DNA of 32,761 nt. It comes from Prevotella sp. GTDB taxonomy: Bacteria; Bacteroidota; Bacteroidia; Bacteroidales; Bacteroidaceae. Location: the NCBI GenBank assembly GCA_022764085.1, contig JALERP010000172.1, forward strand, positions 1 to 32,761. The letters are read 5' to 3'. A program made the position numbers and the translations under genes. The notes under the pieces were generated by a model. It had not been told where the DNA came from. It worked only from the letters and a program-made list of their open reading frames with translations, and did no database searches. Shown piece after piece: positions 23,077-31,726 of the stretch (position 1 is the stretch's first letter; each line of letters opens with the position of its first letter).

Positions 23077-24966
23077 TTATTTTCTCATCTGCTGCTCGCG
23101 CATCTTTCTCATCTCCTCGGCCTGCTTCTGCATTGCTGCAAGGCGGGCAGCCATACCGCTCTGCTGCTTCTTGGGGTTGTTCTTGTTTTCCTTGTATTTT
23201 GCCTCAAGTATGGCAAGCAGTTTGGCATCGTCGGTAGTCTTGCGCAGTACCCACATGATGGCAGCGCTGAAGAAGAGCGAGATGAAGTAGTAGAAGTTAA
23301 GGCCTGCGGCGTAGTCGTTGAACATGAAGAAGAACATTACGGGCATGAGATACATCATCCACTGCATCATCTTCATCTGTTCAGCCTGCTGTCCCACCAT
23401 CTGGTCTTTCTGCTGGCGCATGCTCATAATAGAGTAGAGTATATTAGCAACGCAGAACAATATGCAGGTAAGGCTGAGGTGGTCGCCGATGAGCCATATA
23501 TTAGTGCCCCATTCGATGATGGGGTCGTATGTCGAGAGGTCGCCAATCCACAGGAAACTTTGGCCTCGAAGCTGGATGGCATTAGGCACAAAGTTGAACA
23601 TCGCAATCCAGATAGGCATCTGTATAAGCATTGGCAGACAACCACCGAGTGGACTCACTCCATACTGAGAGTAGAGCTGCATCATCGCCTGCTGCTTCAT
23701 CATGGCATCCTCAGGCTTGTTGTACTGCTTTGTGGCCTCGTCGAGTTTCGGTTTGAGTACACGCATCTTTGCTGAGCTCATATAGCTCTTCTTGACCAAA
23801 GGATAGGTTATGGCTTTCAGGAGCATAGTTATTAGAATCAGTACTATACCCATGTTGAAGCCCCATTGGGTGAGCCAGTCGAAGACGTATATGGTGAACC
23901 ATCGGTTGATAAGTCTCACGATAGGCCATCCGAGATAAACGAGTTGTTGCATGTCGAGGTCCTTGTCAAACGAGCATTCGTCGTCAACAGCCTTCAGCAC
24001 CTGGAAGTCGTTAGGACCGAAATACATTTCCATCTCCGTGGGCACTGCGCCCGTTGGGTCGAAGTCGGTCTTGAACTTGGCAAGATACTGTTTTAGATAG
24101 CCTGAGCCTTTCTCCTGAGGTATGCTCGAGAGCAATGCGTTGGGTGCTATGTCACCCTTGGGTATGAGAACAGAACTAAAGAACTGGTCTTTGAAGGCGA
24201 GCCAGTCGATAGCATTCTCCATAGGCTCGTCAATTACCTTTTCCGTTTCGCTGAGATAGTCAGAGTCATCATTCTTCTCCTTGTATGTCAAAGTGGCATA
24301 ACGGTTTTCAAATGTGAATCCCTTCTCCTGCTGGCGGCACAAGCCTTCCCATTCAATATCTACTTGTCGGTAGTTTGGGGCGAATATGCCGTCGAGCCCT
24401 TTGGTCTGCATCTGCATGTTCACCAGGTAGTTCTCGCCAAGGTGATAGTTGATGACGAGTTGCCCGCCGTTGGCAGCCTCAGCCGTGAGGGTGAGAGTGG
24501 AGTCGGTGTGGTTTGACGGTGTGAAGAAGAGGTCGGCAGTAACGATATTGGTTTGTTTTCCCGCAAGCATGAAGTTGAGCTTTTGCTCATTGCCTGCGAA
24601 GAGGGTGATGTTGTTGTCACCCTTGATGTCTTTGAAACCCATAACTTTAGCACCGGAGACATAACCTCCGTGGGTGTTGACCGTAAGCTGCAACTTACTG
24701 TTTTTCAGTGTGAGTTGCTCGTTTTTGCCGTTCAGAGCTTTGTAGAAAAGTGCAGTGGTGTCACCCTGTGCAGCGGCGACAGCCTGTTGCTTCTTGGCTT
24801 TAAGCTCGTTCTTTTGTGCGATTTCAGCCTTTTCGCGCAATGCGTTCTCGATAGAGTCCTGCTTGCGCTGTGCAGCGATTTCCTCCTCGGATGGTTGCAC
24901 ATACCACGAATAGCCGAATAGTACGGCTGCCATGAGGATGAAACCGGTGATGGTGTTCTTGTTCAT
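23077..24966 (-). CDS. yidC: Membrane protein insertase YidC
   Basis: YidC inserts proteins into the inner membrane, alone or with SecYEG. The 629-residue protein has an N-terminal membrane segment (about 6-23, ITGFILMAAVLFGYSWYV), a charged helix (about 27-65), the large periplasmic beta domain (about 75-350) and the conserved C-terminal core. The core includes NMGIVLILITMLLKAITYPL, KKSYMSSAKMRVLKPK and the cytosolic hairpin, YGVSPLGGCLPMLIQMPIWI, and FFFMFNDYAAGLNFYYFIS. The tail is basic (KNNPKKQQ... MRKMREQQMRK), as in ribosome-binding YidC versions. It follows pyrG by 26 bases and precedes the S9 peptidase by 9, so these three form one transcript. Confidence 0.97.
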   Translation of the reverse strand: MNKNTITGFILMAAVLFGYSWYVQPSEEEIAAQRKQDSIENALREKAEIAQKNELKAKKQQAVAAAQGDTTALFYKALNGKNEQLTLKNSKLQLTVNTHGGYVSGAKVMGFKDIKGDNNITLFAGNEQKLNFMLAGKQTNIVTADLFFTPSNHTDSTLTLTAEAANGGQLVINYHLGENYLVNMQMQTKGLDGIFAPNYRQVDIEWEGLCRQQEKGFTFENRYATLTYKEKNDDSDYLSETEKVIDEPMENAIDWLAFKDQFFSSVLIPKGDIAPNALLSSIPQEKGSGYLKQYLAKFKTDFDPTGAVPTEMEMYFGPNDFQVLKAVDDECSFDKDLDMQQLVYLGWPIVRLINRWFTIYVFDWLTQWGFNMGIVLILITMLLKAITYPLVKKSYMSSAKMRVLKPKLDEATKQYNKPEDAMMKQQAMMQLYSQYGVSPLGGCLPMLIQMPIWIAMFNFVPNAIQLRGQSFLWIGDLSTYDPIIEWGTNIWLIGDHLSLTCILFCVANILYSIMSMRQQKDQMVGQQAEQMKMMQWMMYLMPVMFFFMFNDYAAGLNFYYFISLFFSAAIMWVLRKTTDDAKLLAILEAKYKENKNNPKKQQSGMAARLAAMQKQAEEMRKMREQQMRK

Positions 24967-24992
24967 TTCTCTTTTTTCTATTTCTTTTTAAG

Positions 24993-26624
<1,632 letters not shown>

Positions 26625-26664
26625 TTAATTGTTGTACTTTCTCGTAAATATCTTTATTCAGGCG

Positions 26665-26673
26665 GCAAAGTTA
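26665..26673 (-). promoter_or_regulatory. pyrG promoter -7 box (TAACTTTGC)
   Basis: The reverse complement of GCAAAGTTA is TAACTTTGC, matching TAnnTTTG. TTTC lies 19 bases upstream as a partial -33. The leader before the GTG start is about 45 bases. No pyrimidine-run attenuator is evident at the expected transcript start. Confidence 0.65.
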
Positions 26674-26788
26674 CAAAAAAAAATCCGTTTACGAAAGTTT
26701 TATGCTACTTTTATCACTAAAAAAGCCTAGGTTAATATATTTTTAATTTTATCTTGTGAAAAAGTGGCATTATTTGAGAATTTTGTCA

Positions 26789-26797
26789 TACCTTTGC
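26789..26797 (+). promoter_or_regulatory. -7 box (TACCTTTGC) of the DUF3078 gene
   Basis: TACCTTTGC ends 20 bases before the ATG at 26818, so the leader is about 15 bases. It also shows that the ORF extension upstream to 26764 is not translated. The -33 region is poor. Confidence 0.7.
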
Positions 26798-26817
26798 AGC
26801 AAATTGCAATTTTACAG

Positions 26818-28101
26818 ATGAAAAGAATCTTTTTGATGATGGCTTTCACCATGACGCTGATTAACGTAGTAGCCGCTCGGCGTCATAGGGTGATTACTGA
26901 TGCCCCGGTTGACTCAATGGCTACTGTCAATTCTTATCTCGACTCATTGTTGTCGTACAGACAGAAACAGATGGCTAAGGATGCGGAAGTAAAGGAACTG
27001 GACGGACGGTATTTCAGACTGTTCGCACCGCTGACGTTCTATCATTCCCCTGCAGGTAGGGCATTGGCTTTTTCAGAGGACAGCTTAGGGGGGGATGATG
27101 TCACTATCGAGGTGGATGCAGTGCTTATGTCATTGTATTTGCGTCGTCCTGACTTGGTGAAATCTACTGAGACAAAGCTCGACAAAACAGGGTCGGTAAG
27201 GGATGACTTTGAAAAACCCGTGAAGAACGAGGTGGATATGACTAAGGCTGTGGAGCCTTTGCCCCAGGCTCCTGTATATGTGCCTCAAGGTCTTGTAATT
27301 CAGAAACCTAACTTCTGGACGTTCAAGGGAGACAGCTACCTGCAGCTGATGCAGAATTTCGTGTCGGACAACTGGTACAAGGGTGGCGAGAGCAACTACT
27401 CAATGTTGGGGCAGGTGACACTCTCTGCCAATTATAATAACAAGGAGGGAGTACAGATAGACAATATTCTCGAACTGAAACTCGGATTCCAGACCTCGCC
27501 GAGCGACACTATACATAAGTTCAAGACAAACAACGACATGATTCGTTATACGGGACGATTTGGATTGCAGGCAATTAAGAATTGGAACTATACCCTACAG
27601 GTGTTGGCTTATACGCAGTTCACGCGTGGCTACAAGAGCAACGACACCAAGGTGTATAGCGATTTCATGTCGCCATTTAATCTCAACCTTGGTCTTGGTA
27701 TGACTTACAACGTGAAGGCGTTAAAGGGAAAACTGACGGGAAAGGTGAACATATCGCCATTCTCATATAACTGGAAATATGTTGACCGCAAGAACCTTAC
27801 CGGACACTACGGCATCCCTGGCGACCATCATTCAATGGATGACTATGGTTCACAGATTACGAGCGAGTTGCAGTGGGTGTTCTCCAATCAGGTGAAGTGG
27901 AAGACAAGATTTTATTATTACACCACTTACAAGAGAACTGAAATGGAGTGGGAGAACACCATTAATCTGAGTATCAGCAAGTATATCAGTACTAATATCT
28001 TTATCTATCCAAGATTCGACGACTCCGTGAGCAGGGATTCTGATTTAGGCTATTGGCAATTCAAGGAATACTGCTCGCTTGGAGTGACGTATGCGTTTTA
28101 G
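26818..28101 (+). CDS. DUF3078 outer-membrane beta-barrel protein
   Basis: I placed the start at ATG 26818, giving 427 residues with a signal peptide (MKRIFLMMAFTMTLINVVAA). The 18 codons upstream overlap the promoter. Residues ~20-150 are a variable charged region. From ~165 the DUF3078 text begins: NFWTFKGDSYLQLMQNFVSD, NWYKGGESNYSMLGQVTLSA, ILELKLGFQTSPSD, DMIRYTGRFGLQA. Repeated aromatic-ending strands then run to a C-terminal strand CSLGVTYAF, as in outer-membrane barrels. The family is common in Bacteroidetes and has no assigned function; an outer-membrane location is inferred from the strands and the terminal Phe. It is monocistronic, convergent with the DUF1573 gene, and followed by a heptamer tract. 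Confidence 0.88.
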   Translation: MKRIFLMMAFTMTLINVVAARRHRVITDAPVDSMATVNSYLDSLLSYRQKQMAKDAEVKELDGRYFRLFAPLTFYHSPAGRALAFSEDSLGGDDVTIEVDAVLMSLYLRRPDLVKSTETKLDKTGSVRDDFEKPVKNEVDMTKAVEPLPQAPVYVPQGLVIQKPNFWTFKGDSYLQLMQNFVSDNWYKGGESNYSMLGQVTLSANYNNKEGVQIDNILELKLGFQTSPSDTIHKFKTNNDMIRYTGRFGLQAIKNWNYTLQVLAYTQFTRGYKSNDTKVYSDFMSPFNLNLGLGMTYNVKALKGKLTGKVNISPFSYNWKYVDRKNLTGHYGIPGDHHSMDDYGSQITSELQWVFSNQVKWKTRFYYYTTYKRTEMEWENTINLSISKYISTNIFIYPRFDDSVSRDSDLGYWQFKEYCSLGVTYAF

Positions 28102-28102
28102 G

Positions 28103-28140
28103 AATTAAGAATTAAAAATTAAAAATTAAGAATTAAGAAT
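28103..28140 (+). repeat. (AATTAAR)n tract after the DUF3078 gene
   Basis: Five heptamer units start two bases after the TAG (28099-28101). Together with the opposite-facing tract at 28204-28232 they form a long imperfect inverted repeat around a 63-base centre. Confidence 0.85.
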
Positions 28141-28203
28141 GGCGGGCTTCACCTCTGCATATATTGAGCAAGCTCGGCTCTGCATTCGGTTAGCGCAGTC
28201 AGT
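28141..28203. other. 63-base non-coding spacer between two inverted heptamer tracts
   Basis: This is a GC-richer island in an otherwise A/T-rich gap, containing GAGCAAGCTCGGCTCTGC with a short inner stem (GAGC / GCTC). No ORF. It would form the loop if the flanking tracts pair. Confidence 0.5.
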
Positions 28204-28232
28204 CTTAATTCTTAATTTCTAATTCTTAATTC
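28204..28232 (-). repeat. (AATTAAR)n tract after the DUF1573 gene
   Basis: On the minus strand heptamer units (one AATTAGA variant) start 9 bases after the DUF1573 stop (28241-28243). Orientation follows the minus-strand gene. Confidence 0.85.
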
Positions 28233-28240
28233 AAAACGAA

Positions 28241-28624
28241 TTACTTACTCTCCTCCATGTCTCCTTCTACATAAAGACGGGTCATTTCCACCTTCCCGTT
28301 GGTGCGCACTGTAATCGACTTCTTGAAGTGTCCGGGAAACTTTCCAGCGCCGTTGTAGGTCACTTTGATTTCACCTTTTTCCCCTGGCTTGATGGGAGCC
28401 TTGGTGTACTGTGGAACGGTGCAGCCACAACTGGCTACGGCCTGATTGATGACAAGTGGTTGGTCGCCGACATTGGTGAAGCTGAACACGCAGGTAACCT
28501 TTGGTGATGACTCCGGGAATTTTCCAAAGTCGTGAACCAACTTGTCAAATTTGATTTCTGCCTGTGCGCTGGCTGAACTGATGCTTGCTACTAACAGCAT
28601 AATCAAAAACACAAACTTTTTCAT
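28241..28624 (-). CDS. DUF1573 periplasmic protein (Ig-like)
   Basis: The protein is 127 residues with a signal peptide (about 1-21, ending SASA-Q). The rest is one DUF1573 domain: FDKLVHDFGKFPESSPKVTC, FSFTNVGDQPLVINQAVASC, GCTVPQYTKAPIKPGEKGEI and VTYNGAGKFPGHFKKSITV. The family is an Ig-like beta sandwich; the SCGC pair is conserved. Bacteroidetes have many copies and the role is not established, with outer-surface or periplasmic adhesion or assembly suggested by the fold. An AAGAAAGGG purine run precedes the ATG. Upstream lies a strong inverted repeat element rather than a recognisable promoter. Confidence 0.88.
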   Translation of the reverse strand: MKKFVFLIMLLVASISSASAQAEIKFDKLVHDFGKFPESSPKVTCVFSFTNVGDQPLVINQAVASCGCTVPQYTKAPIKPGEKGEIKVTYNGAGKFPGHFKKSITVRTNGKVEMTRLYVEGDMEESK

Positions 28625-28672
28625 CTTTTTACCCTTTCTTATTTTTTTGTTTATTAATTATTATATACTTAC

Positions 28673-28728
28673 TTTGTTGACCACAGATGTTTTTCTTGTT
28701 GACCACAGTATTTTTTTGTTGACCACAG
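28673..28728. repeat. Three spaced copies of TTGTTGACCACAG
   Basis: TTGTTGACCACAG begins at about 28674, 28696 and 28716, with T-rich spacers of 7-9 bases. The third copy overlaps the left arm of the 99-bp inverted repeat. They lie 50-100 bases upstream of the DUF1573 start codon. Confidence 0.75.
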
Positions 28729-28819
28729 ATTTCACAGATTATCACAGATTAAGAGCCTTTGGCTCTGATTATTTTCTGATTATTAAATAATCTGTGTTAA
28801 TCTGTGCCAATCTGTGGTC
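28721..28819. repeat. 99-bp near-perfect inverted repeat built of CACAGATT units
   Basis: The left arm 28721-28751 begins GACCACAGATT and has three CACAGATT units. The right arm 28788-28819 ends AATCTGTGGTC with three AATCTGTG units. The arms differ only at the two short unit spacers. The 36-base centre contains a second hairpin AGAGCC-TTT-GGCTCT (28752-28766). It lies between the DUF1573 and porin genes, both minus strand. Confidence 0.85.
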
Positions 28820-28840
28820 TAAAAAACAGACCGGATGGCA

Positions 28841-28892
28841 TTCTTAATTCTTAATTCTTAATTCTTAATTTTTAATTTTTAATTCTTAATTC
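28841..28892 (-). repeat. (AATTAAR)n tract after the porin gene
   Basis: Seven heptamer units on the minus strand start 7 bases after the porin stop (28900-28902). Confidence 0.85.
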
Positions 28893-28899
28893 ATATTTG

Positions 28900-30066
28900 T
28901 CAGAATCTTACGCTGAACTGCACGTCTGCCGTACTGTAGTTGTGCTTGGCGAGACTGCGGTCGTTGACCAACGAATATTCGGTCTGAATCTCTATGTTCT
29001 TGCAGAAGAGATAGTTGAATCCTGCCTTATATACCGTCTTGGCTGTGCTCCATGAGCCGGCGGGACGATAGAGGTCATAGCGTGCCTTTGCCCTCAGTTT
29101 GCCACGGATGATAGGAGCTACGCATGAGAGATAAACTGCGTCGGCACGGTCGCCGAGCTTTTCGTTGAGGTTGCAGTCGCTCAGGTTGCTGCTCGTGTTG
29201 GCTGTGGCCTTAAATGCGCCTCCGGTATTGTGGATATACTCCGAGCGAATCTGCCAGTCGGCATCCTTATATTCTGCAGAGATGGCATAGCGATAGCGGC
29301 CCACCTTGCGCGAGCCCGACTGCTCAATCATTCCTTCAGTCCAATATCCAGTGCGGTTGTACGAACCAACCCATCCGAATCCTCCGATGCGCATGCCCTT
29401 GATTGGCGATACCCAAAAGCCTCCGATGACATCTTTCTGATTGCCAACGTCCTTGCGGTTGATACCCTGTCCGTTGAACACGCCCACTTCGTAGTGGAGT
29501 AGGGTGTGCCCCTCACTGTTGGGCAGTAGGTCGCCGGATACCTGAATACCGATGTCGCGACCGCTGCTCGACTGCTCGCCAGTGCGGTCGTTGAAGCCTG
29601 CCAGTTTGAGTATTCCCTGCGCCTGAGAGTTAAAGCCGATGTCGATGGGGTTCATCGGGTTCTCGTAGGTGAAAGGACGCTTAAACTGTCCAGCCTTAAC
29701 CCTGAACTCCTTGTGCTTCAGCCATTCAAGGCTCATGTCCACGATACGTGGCGACTCGCCGAAAGTGCTGGAGTTGCCGTTCACCTGTCCCTGGATTTTA
29801 TACTCAAAGTCGTTGAGTATGCGTCCGGTCATCACAAGCCTTATCAGTCGTATGCTGAACGTGTTGCTGTTGTTGTCATCTTGGAAAGTGGCGTTGTAGT
29901 TGCCGATCATATAACCCGAAAACTTCGGTTTGCCGACAATATCGCCCAACTTCACTTCCTTCTTGGCTTCCGTCTCGGTAGCCTCAGTACTCTCATTTGC
30001 TTCCACCGCACTCATCTGCAGTGATAAAGCGGCTGCCACAGCAGTCCAAATAAATCTCTTCTTCAT
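28900..30066 (-). CDS. OprP/OprO-family outer-membrane porin
   Basis: The protein is 388 residues with a signal peptide (about 1-23). After a short acidic linker comes a barrel domain: PKFSGYMIGNYNATFQDDNN, NTFSIRLIRLVMTGRIL, YKIQGQVNG, FRVKAGQFKRPFTYENPM, GRDIGIQVSGDL. It alternates strands up to a C-terminal strand ADVQFSVRF with terminal Phe, the outer-membrane assembly signal. The F-x-RR-L-x-G and KAGQFKRPF text is typical of phosphate-selective porin O/P proteins; whether it is phosphate-selective here cannot be said. It lies 35 bases after rlmD and is probably co-transcribed. Confidence 0.88.
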   Translation of the reverse strand: MKKRFIWTAVAAALSLQMSAVEANESTEATETEAKKEVKLGDIVGKPKFSGYMIGNYNATFQDDNNSNTFSIRLIRLVMTGRILNDFEYKIQGQVNGNSSTFGESPRIVDMSLEWLKHKEFRVKAGQFKRPFTYENPMNPIDIGFNSQAQGILKLAGFNDRTGEQSSSGRDIGIQVSGDLLPNSEGHTLLHYEVGVFNGQGINRKDVGNQKDVIGGFWVSPIKGMRIGGFGWVGSYNRTGYWTEGMIEQSGSRKVGRYRYAISAEYKDADWQIRSEYIHNTGGAFKATANTSSNLSDCNLNEKLGDRADAVYLSCVAPIIRGKLRAKARYDLYRPAGSWSTAKTVYKAGFNYLFCKNIEIQTEYSLVNDRSLAKHNYSTADVQFSVRF

Positions 30067-30085
30067 TTATCTCATATTTCAAAAT

Positions 30086-30115
30086 TTTTAATTTTTAATT
30101 TTTAATTCTTAATTT
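30086..30115 (-). repeat. (AATTAAR)n tract overlapping the rlmD stop
   Basis: On the minus strand, bases 30113-30102 code I-K-N-stop of RlmD and belong to the heptamer array, which continues to about 30086 before the porin start at 30066. Confidence 0.8.
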
Positions 30116-31523
30116 CCAAAAGCACCACGTTCTCCACGTGCGGCGTATGCGGGAACATATCCACGGGCTGCACCTTCTCCACACGGTATAGAGGGTCGAG
30201 CAACTGTAGGTCGCGGGCCTGGGTGGCAGGATTACAGCTCACATATACTATGCGCTTAGGAGCAGCATTCATGATTACTTTTACCACGTCGGGATGCATT
30301 CCGGCACGAGGCGGGTCGGTGATGATGACATCCGGCTTGCCGTGTTCGGCTATGAAATCGTCGGTCAGTATATCCTTCATGTCTCCGGCGAAGAACGTTG
30401 TGTTGCCGATGCCGTTGATGGCAGAATTCACCTTGGCGTCCTCGATAGCTTCGGGCACATACTCTATGCCCACCACCTTGCTCGCCTTGCGAGCCACGAA
30501 GTTGGCTATGGTACCTGTGCCTGTATATAGGTCATATACCACCTCATTGCCTGTAAGCTGAGCGAAATCCCTTGCCACACAGTACAGATGGTATGCCTGT
30601 TCGGTATTGGTCTGGTAGAAGCTCTTCGGGCCAACCTTGAACCTCAGCTCCTCCATGTGCTCAAAGATATGGTCGTTGCCCTTAAACACTATGACATCCT
30701 GGTCACCTATGGTGTCGTTGCACTTCTGGTTGTTCACATACATGAGGGCTGTAATCTCGGGAAATGTGTCTGCAATGTGCTGCATCAGCCCTAAGGCGCG
30801 CTCCTCGTCGCCCTCCACGTCATAGTGGAACTGCACAATAACCATCCACTCGCCCGAGTTGGAGTTGCGTATAATGATGTCGCGCAGCAGTCCGTGCTGC
30901 TCCCTGAGGTCGAAGAATGAGATGCCGTTGCTGAAGGCATAGTCGCGGATGGAGTTGCGTATGCTGTTGTGCATATCGTCCATGAGCCAGCATTTCTCGA
31001 TGGGCAGAATCTTGTCAAACGCCCCCGTGATATGGAATCCAATGCCATTCATGTTGTCATACTTGAATCCCGACGCAACCTGCTCTCTCGTGAGCCATCT
31101 CTTGTTGCAGCATCCAAACTCCAGTTTGTTGCGGTATGCCGTAGTTTTCTGCGAACCGAGGATAGGTGAAATCTCTGGCAGTTCCACCTTGCCTATGCGT
31201 CTCAGCTGGTCATACACCTGTTTCTGCTTTGCCTTGAGCTGTTCCTCGTAGGGCAGGTTCTGCCATTTGCATCCTCCACACACTCCGAAGTGCTCGCAGA
31301 ATGGCGTCGCGCGTACCTTACTATATTCTATAAAGCGAATAACTTCCGCCTCGCAGTAGCTGTGCTTCTTTTTCTTCACCTGAAGGTCCACCACATCCCC
31401 GGGCACGCAGAATGGCACAAAAACGACCATGTCGCCCACTCTTACGAGCGACTTCCCCTCTGCGGCAACATCAGTGATGGTGATGTTCTCCAATACTGGT
31501 AATGGTTTCTTTTTTCTACTCAT
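30102..31523 (-). CDS. rlmD: 23S rRNA (uracil-C5)-methyltransferase, RlmD/RumA family
   Basis: The enzyme uses S-adenosylmethionine to methylate a uracil C5 in 23S rRNA (U1939 in E. coli). The 473-residue protein has a TRAM domain (about 8-65, ITDVAAEGKSLVRVGDMVVF), an iron-sulfur cluster motif C76-x5-C82-x2-C85 (FCEHFGVCGGCKWQNLPYEE) with a later Cys in EKCWL, and a class-I methyltransferase domain. That domain has VYDLYTGTGTIANFVA, GIEYVPEAIEDA, VIITDPPRAGMHPDV and the nucleophile in YVSCNPATQARDL. Exact target base (RlmD or RlmCD type) is not decided by sequence alone. The last codons I-K-N-stop come from a heptamer tract. A -7 box lies upstream. Confidence 0.93.
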   Translation of the reverse strand: MSRKKKPLPVLENITITDVAAEGKSLVRVGDMVVFVPFCVPGDVVDLQVKKKKHSYCEAEVIRFIEYSKVRATPFCEHFGVCGGCKWQNLPYEEQLKAKQKQVYDQLRRIGKVELPEISPILGSQKTTAYRNKLEFGCCNKRWLTREQVASGFKYDNMNGIGFHITGAFDKILPIEKCWLMDDMHNSIRNSIRDYAFSNGISFFDLREQHGLLRDIIIRNSNSGEWMVIVQFHYDVEGDEERALGLMQHIADTFPEITALMYVNNQKCNDTIGDQDVIVFKGNDHIFEHMEELRFKVGPKSFYQTNTEQAYHLYCVARDFAQLTGNEVVYDLYTGTGTIANFVARKASKVVGIEYVPEAIEDAKVNSAINGIGNTTFFAGDMKDILTDDFIAEHGKPDVIITDPPRAGMHPDVVKVIMNAAPKRIVYVSCNPATQARDLQLLDPLYRVEKVQPVDMFPHTPHVENVVLLEIKN

Positions 31524-31549
31524 TTATGACTATAAATCTAAATTTCGGT

Positions 31550-31558
31550 GCAAAATTA
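31550..31558 (-). promoter_or_regulatory. rlmD promoter -7 box (TAATTTTGC)
   Basis: The reverse complement of GCAAAATTA is TAATTTTGC, fitting TAnnTTTG. It lies 26 bases before the rlmD ATG (31521-31523). No clear -33 element. It is divergent from the ppdK promoter. Confidence 0.55.
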
Positions 31559-31610
31559 CAAATAAAATCATAAAATGTCGTGTAGATATTGCATTTTTTC
31601 GCTTTTTTTC

Positions 31611-31642
31611 TTGCACATTTCTTGGAAAAGTCGTATATTTGC
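31611..31642 (+). promoter_or_regulatory. ppdK promoter (TTG, 20-base spacer, TATATTTGC)
   Basis: TTG at 31611-31613, exactly 20 bases, then TATATTTGC at 31634-31642: a good match to the Bacteroidetes consensus. The leader to the ATG at 31727 is about 80 bases, with a small GGG...CCC hairpin at about 31662-31676. Confidence 0.8.
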
Positions 31643-31726
31643 ACTATAATTTATGAAAAACGGGGTTTTACGACCCTCAGTAACCATATAATTCTTTAAA
31701 ACAATAATAAATAACACAACTAACTT

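Noticed and set aside
31653..31691. 12-codon upstream ORF in the ppdK leader (MKNGVLRPSVTI)
   Set aside because: No ribosome-binding site or regulatory residues typical of a leader peptide; such short ORFs are expected by chance.
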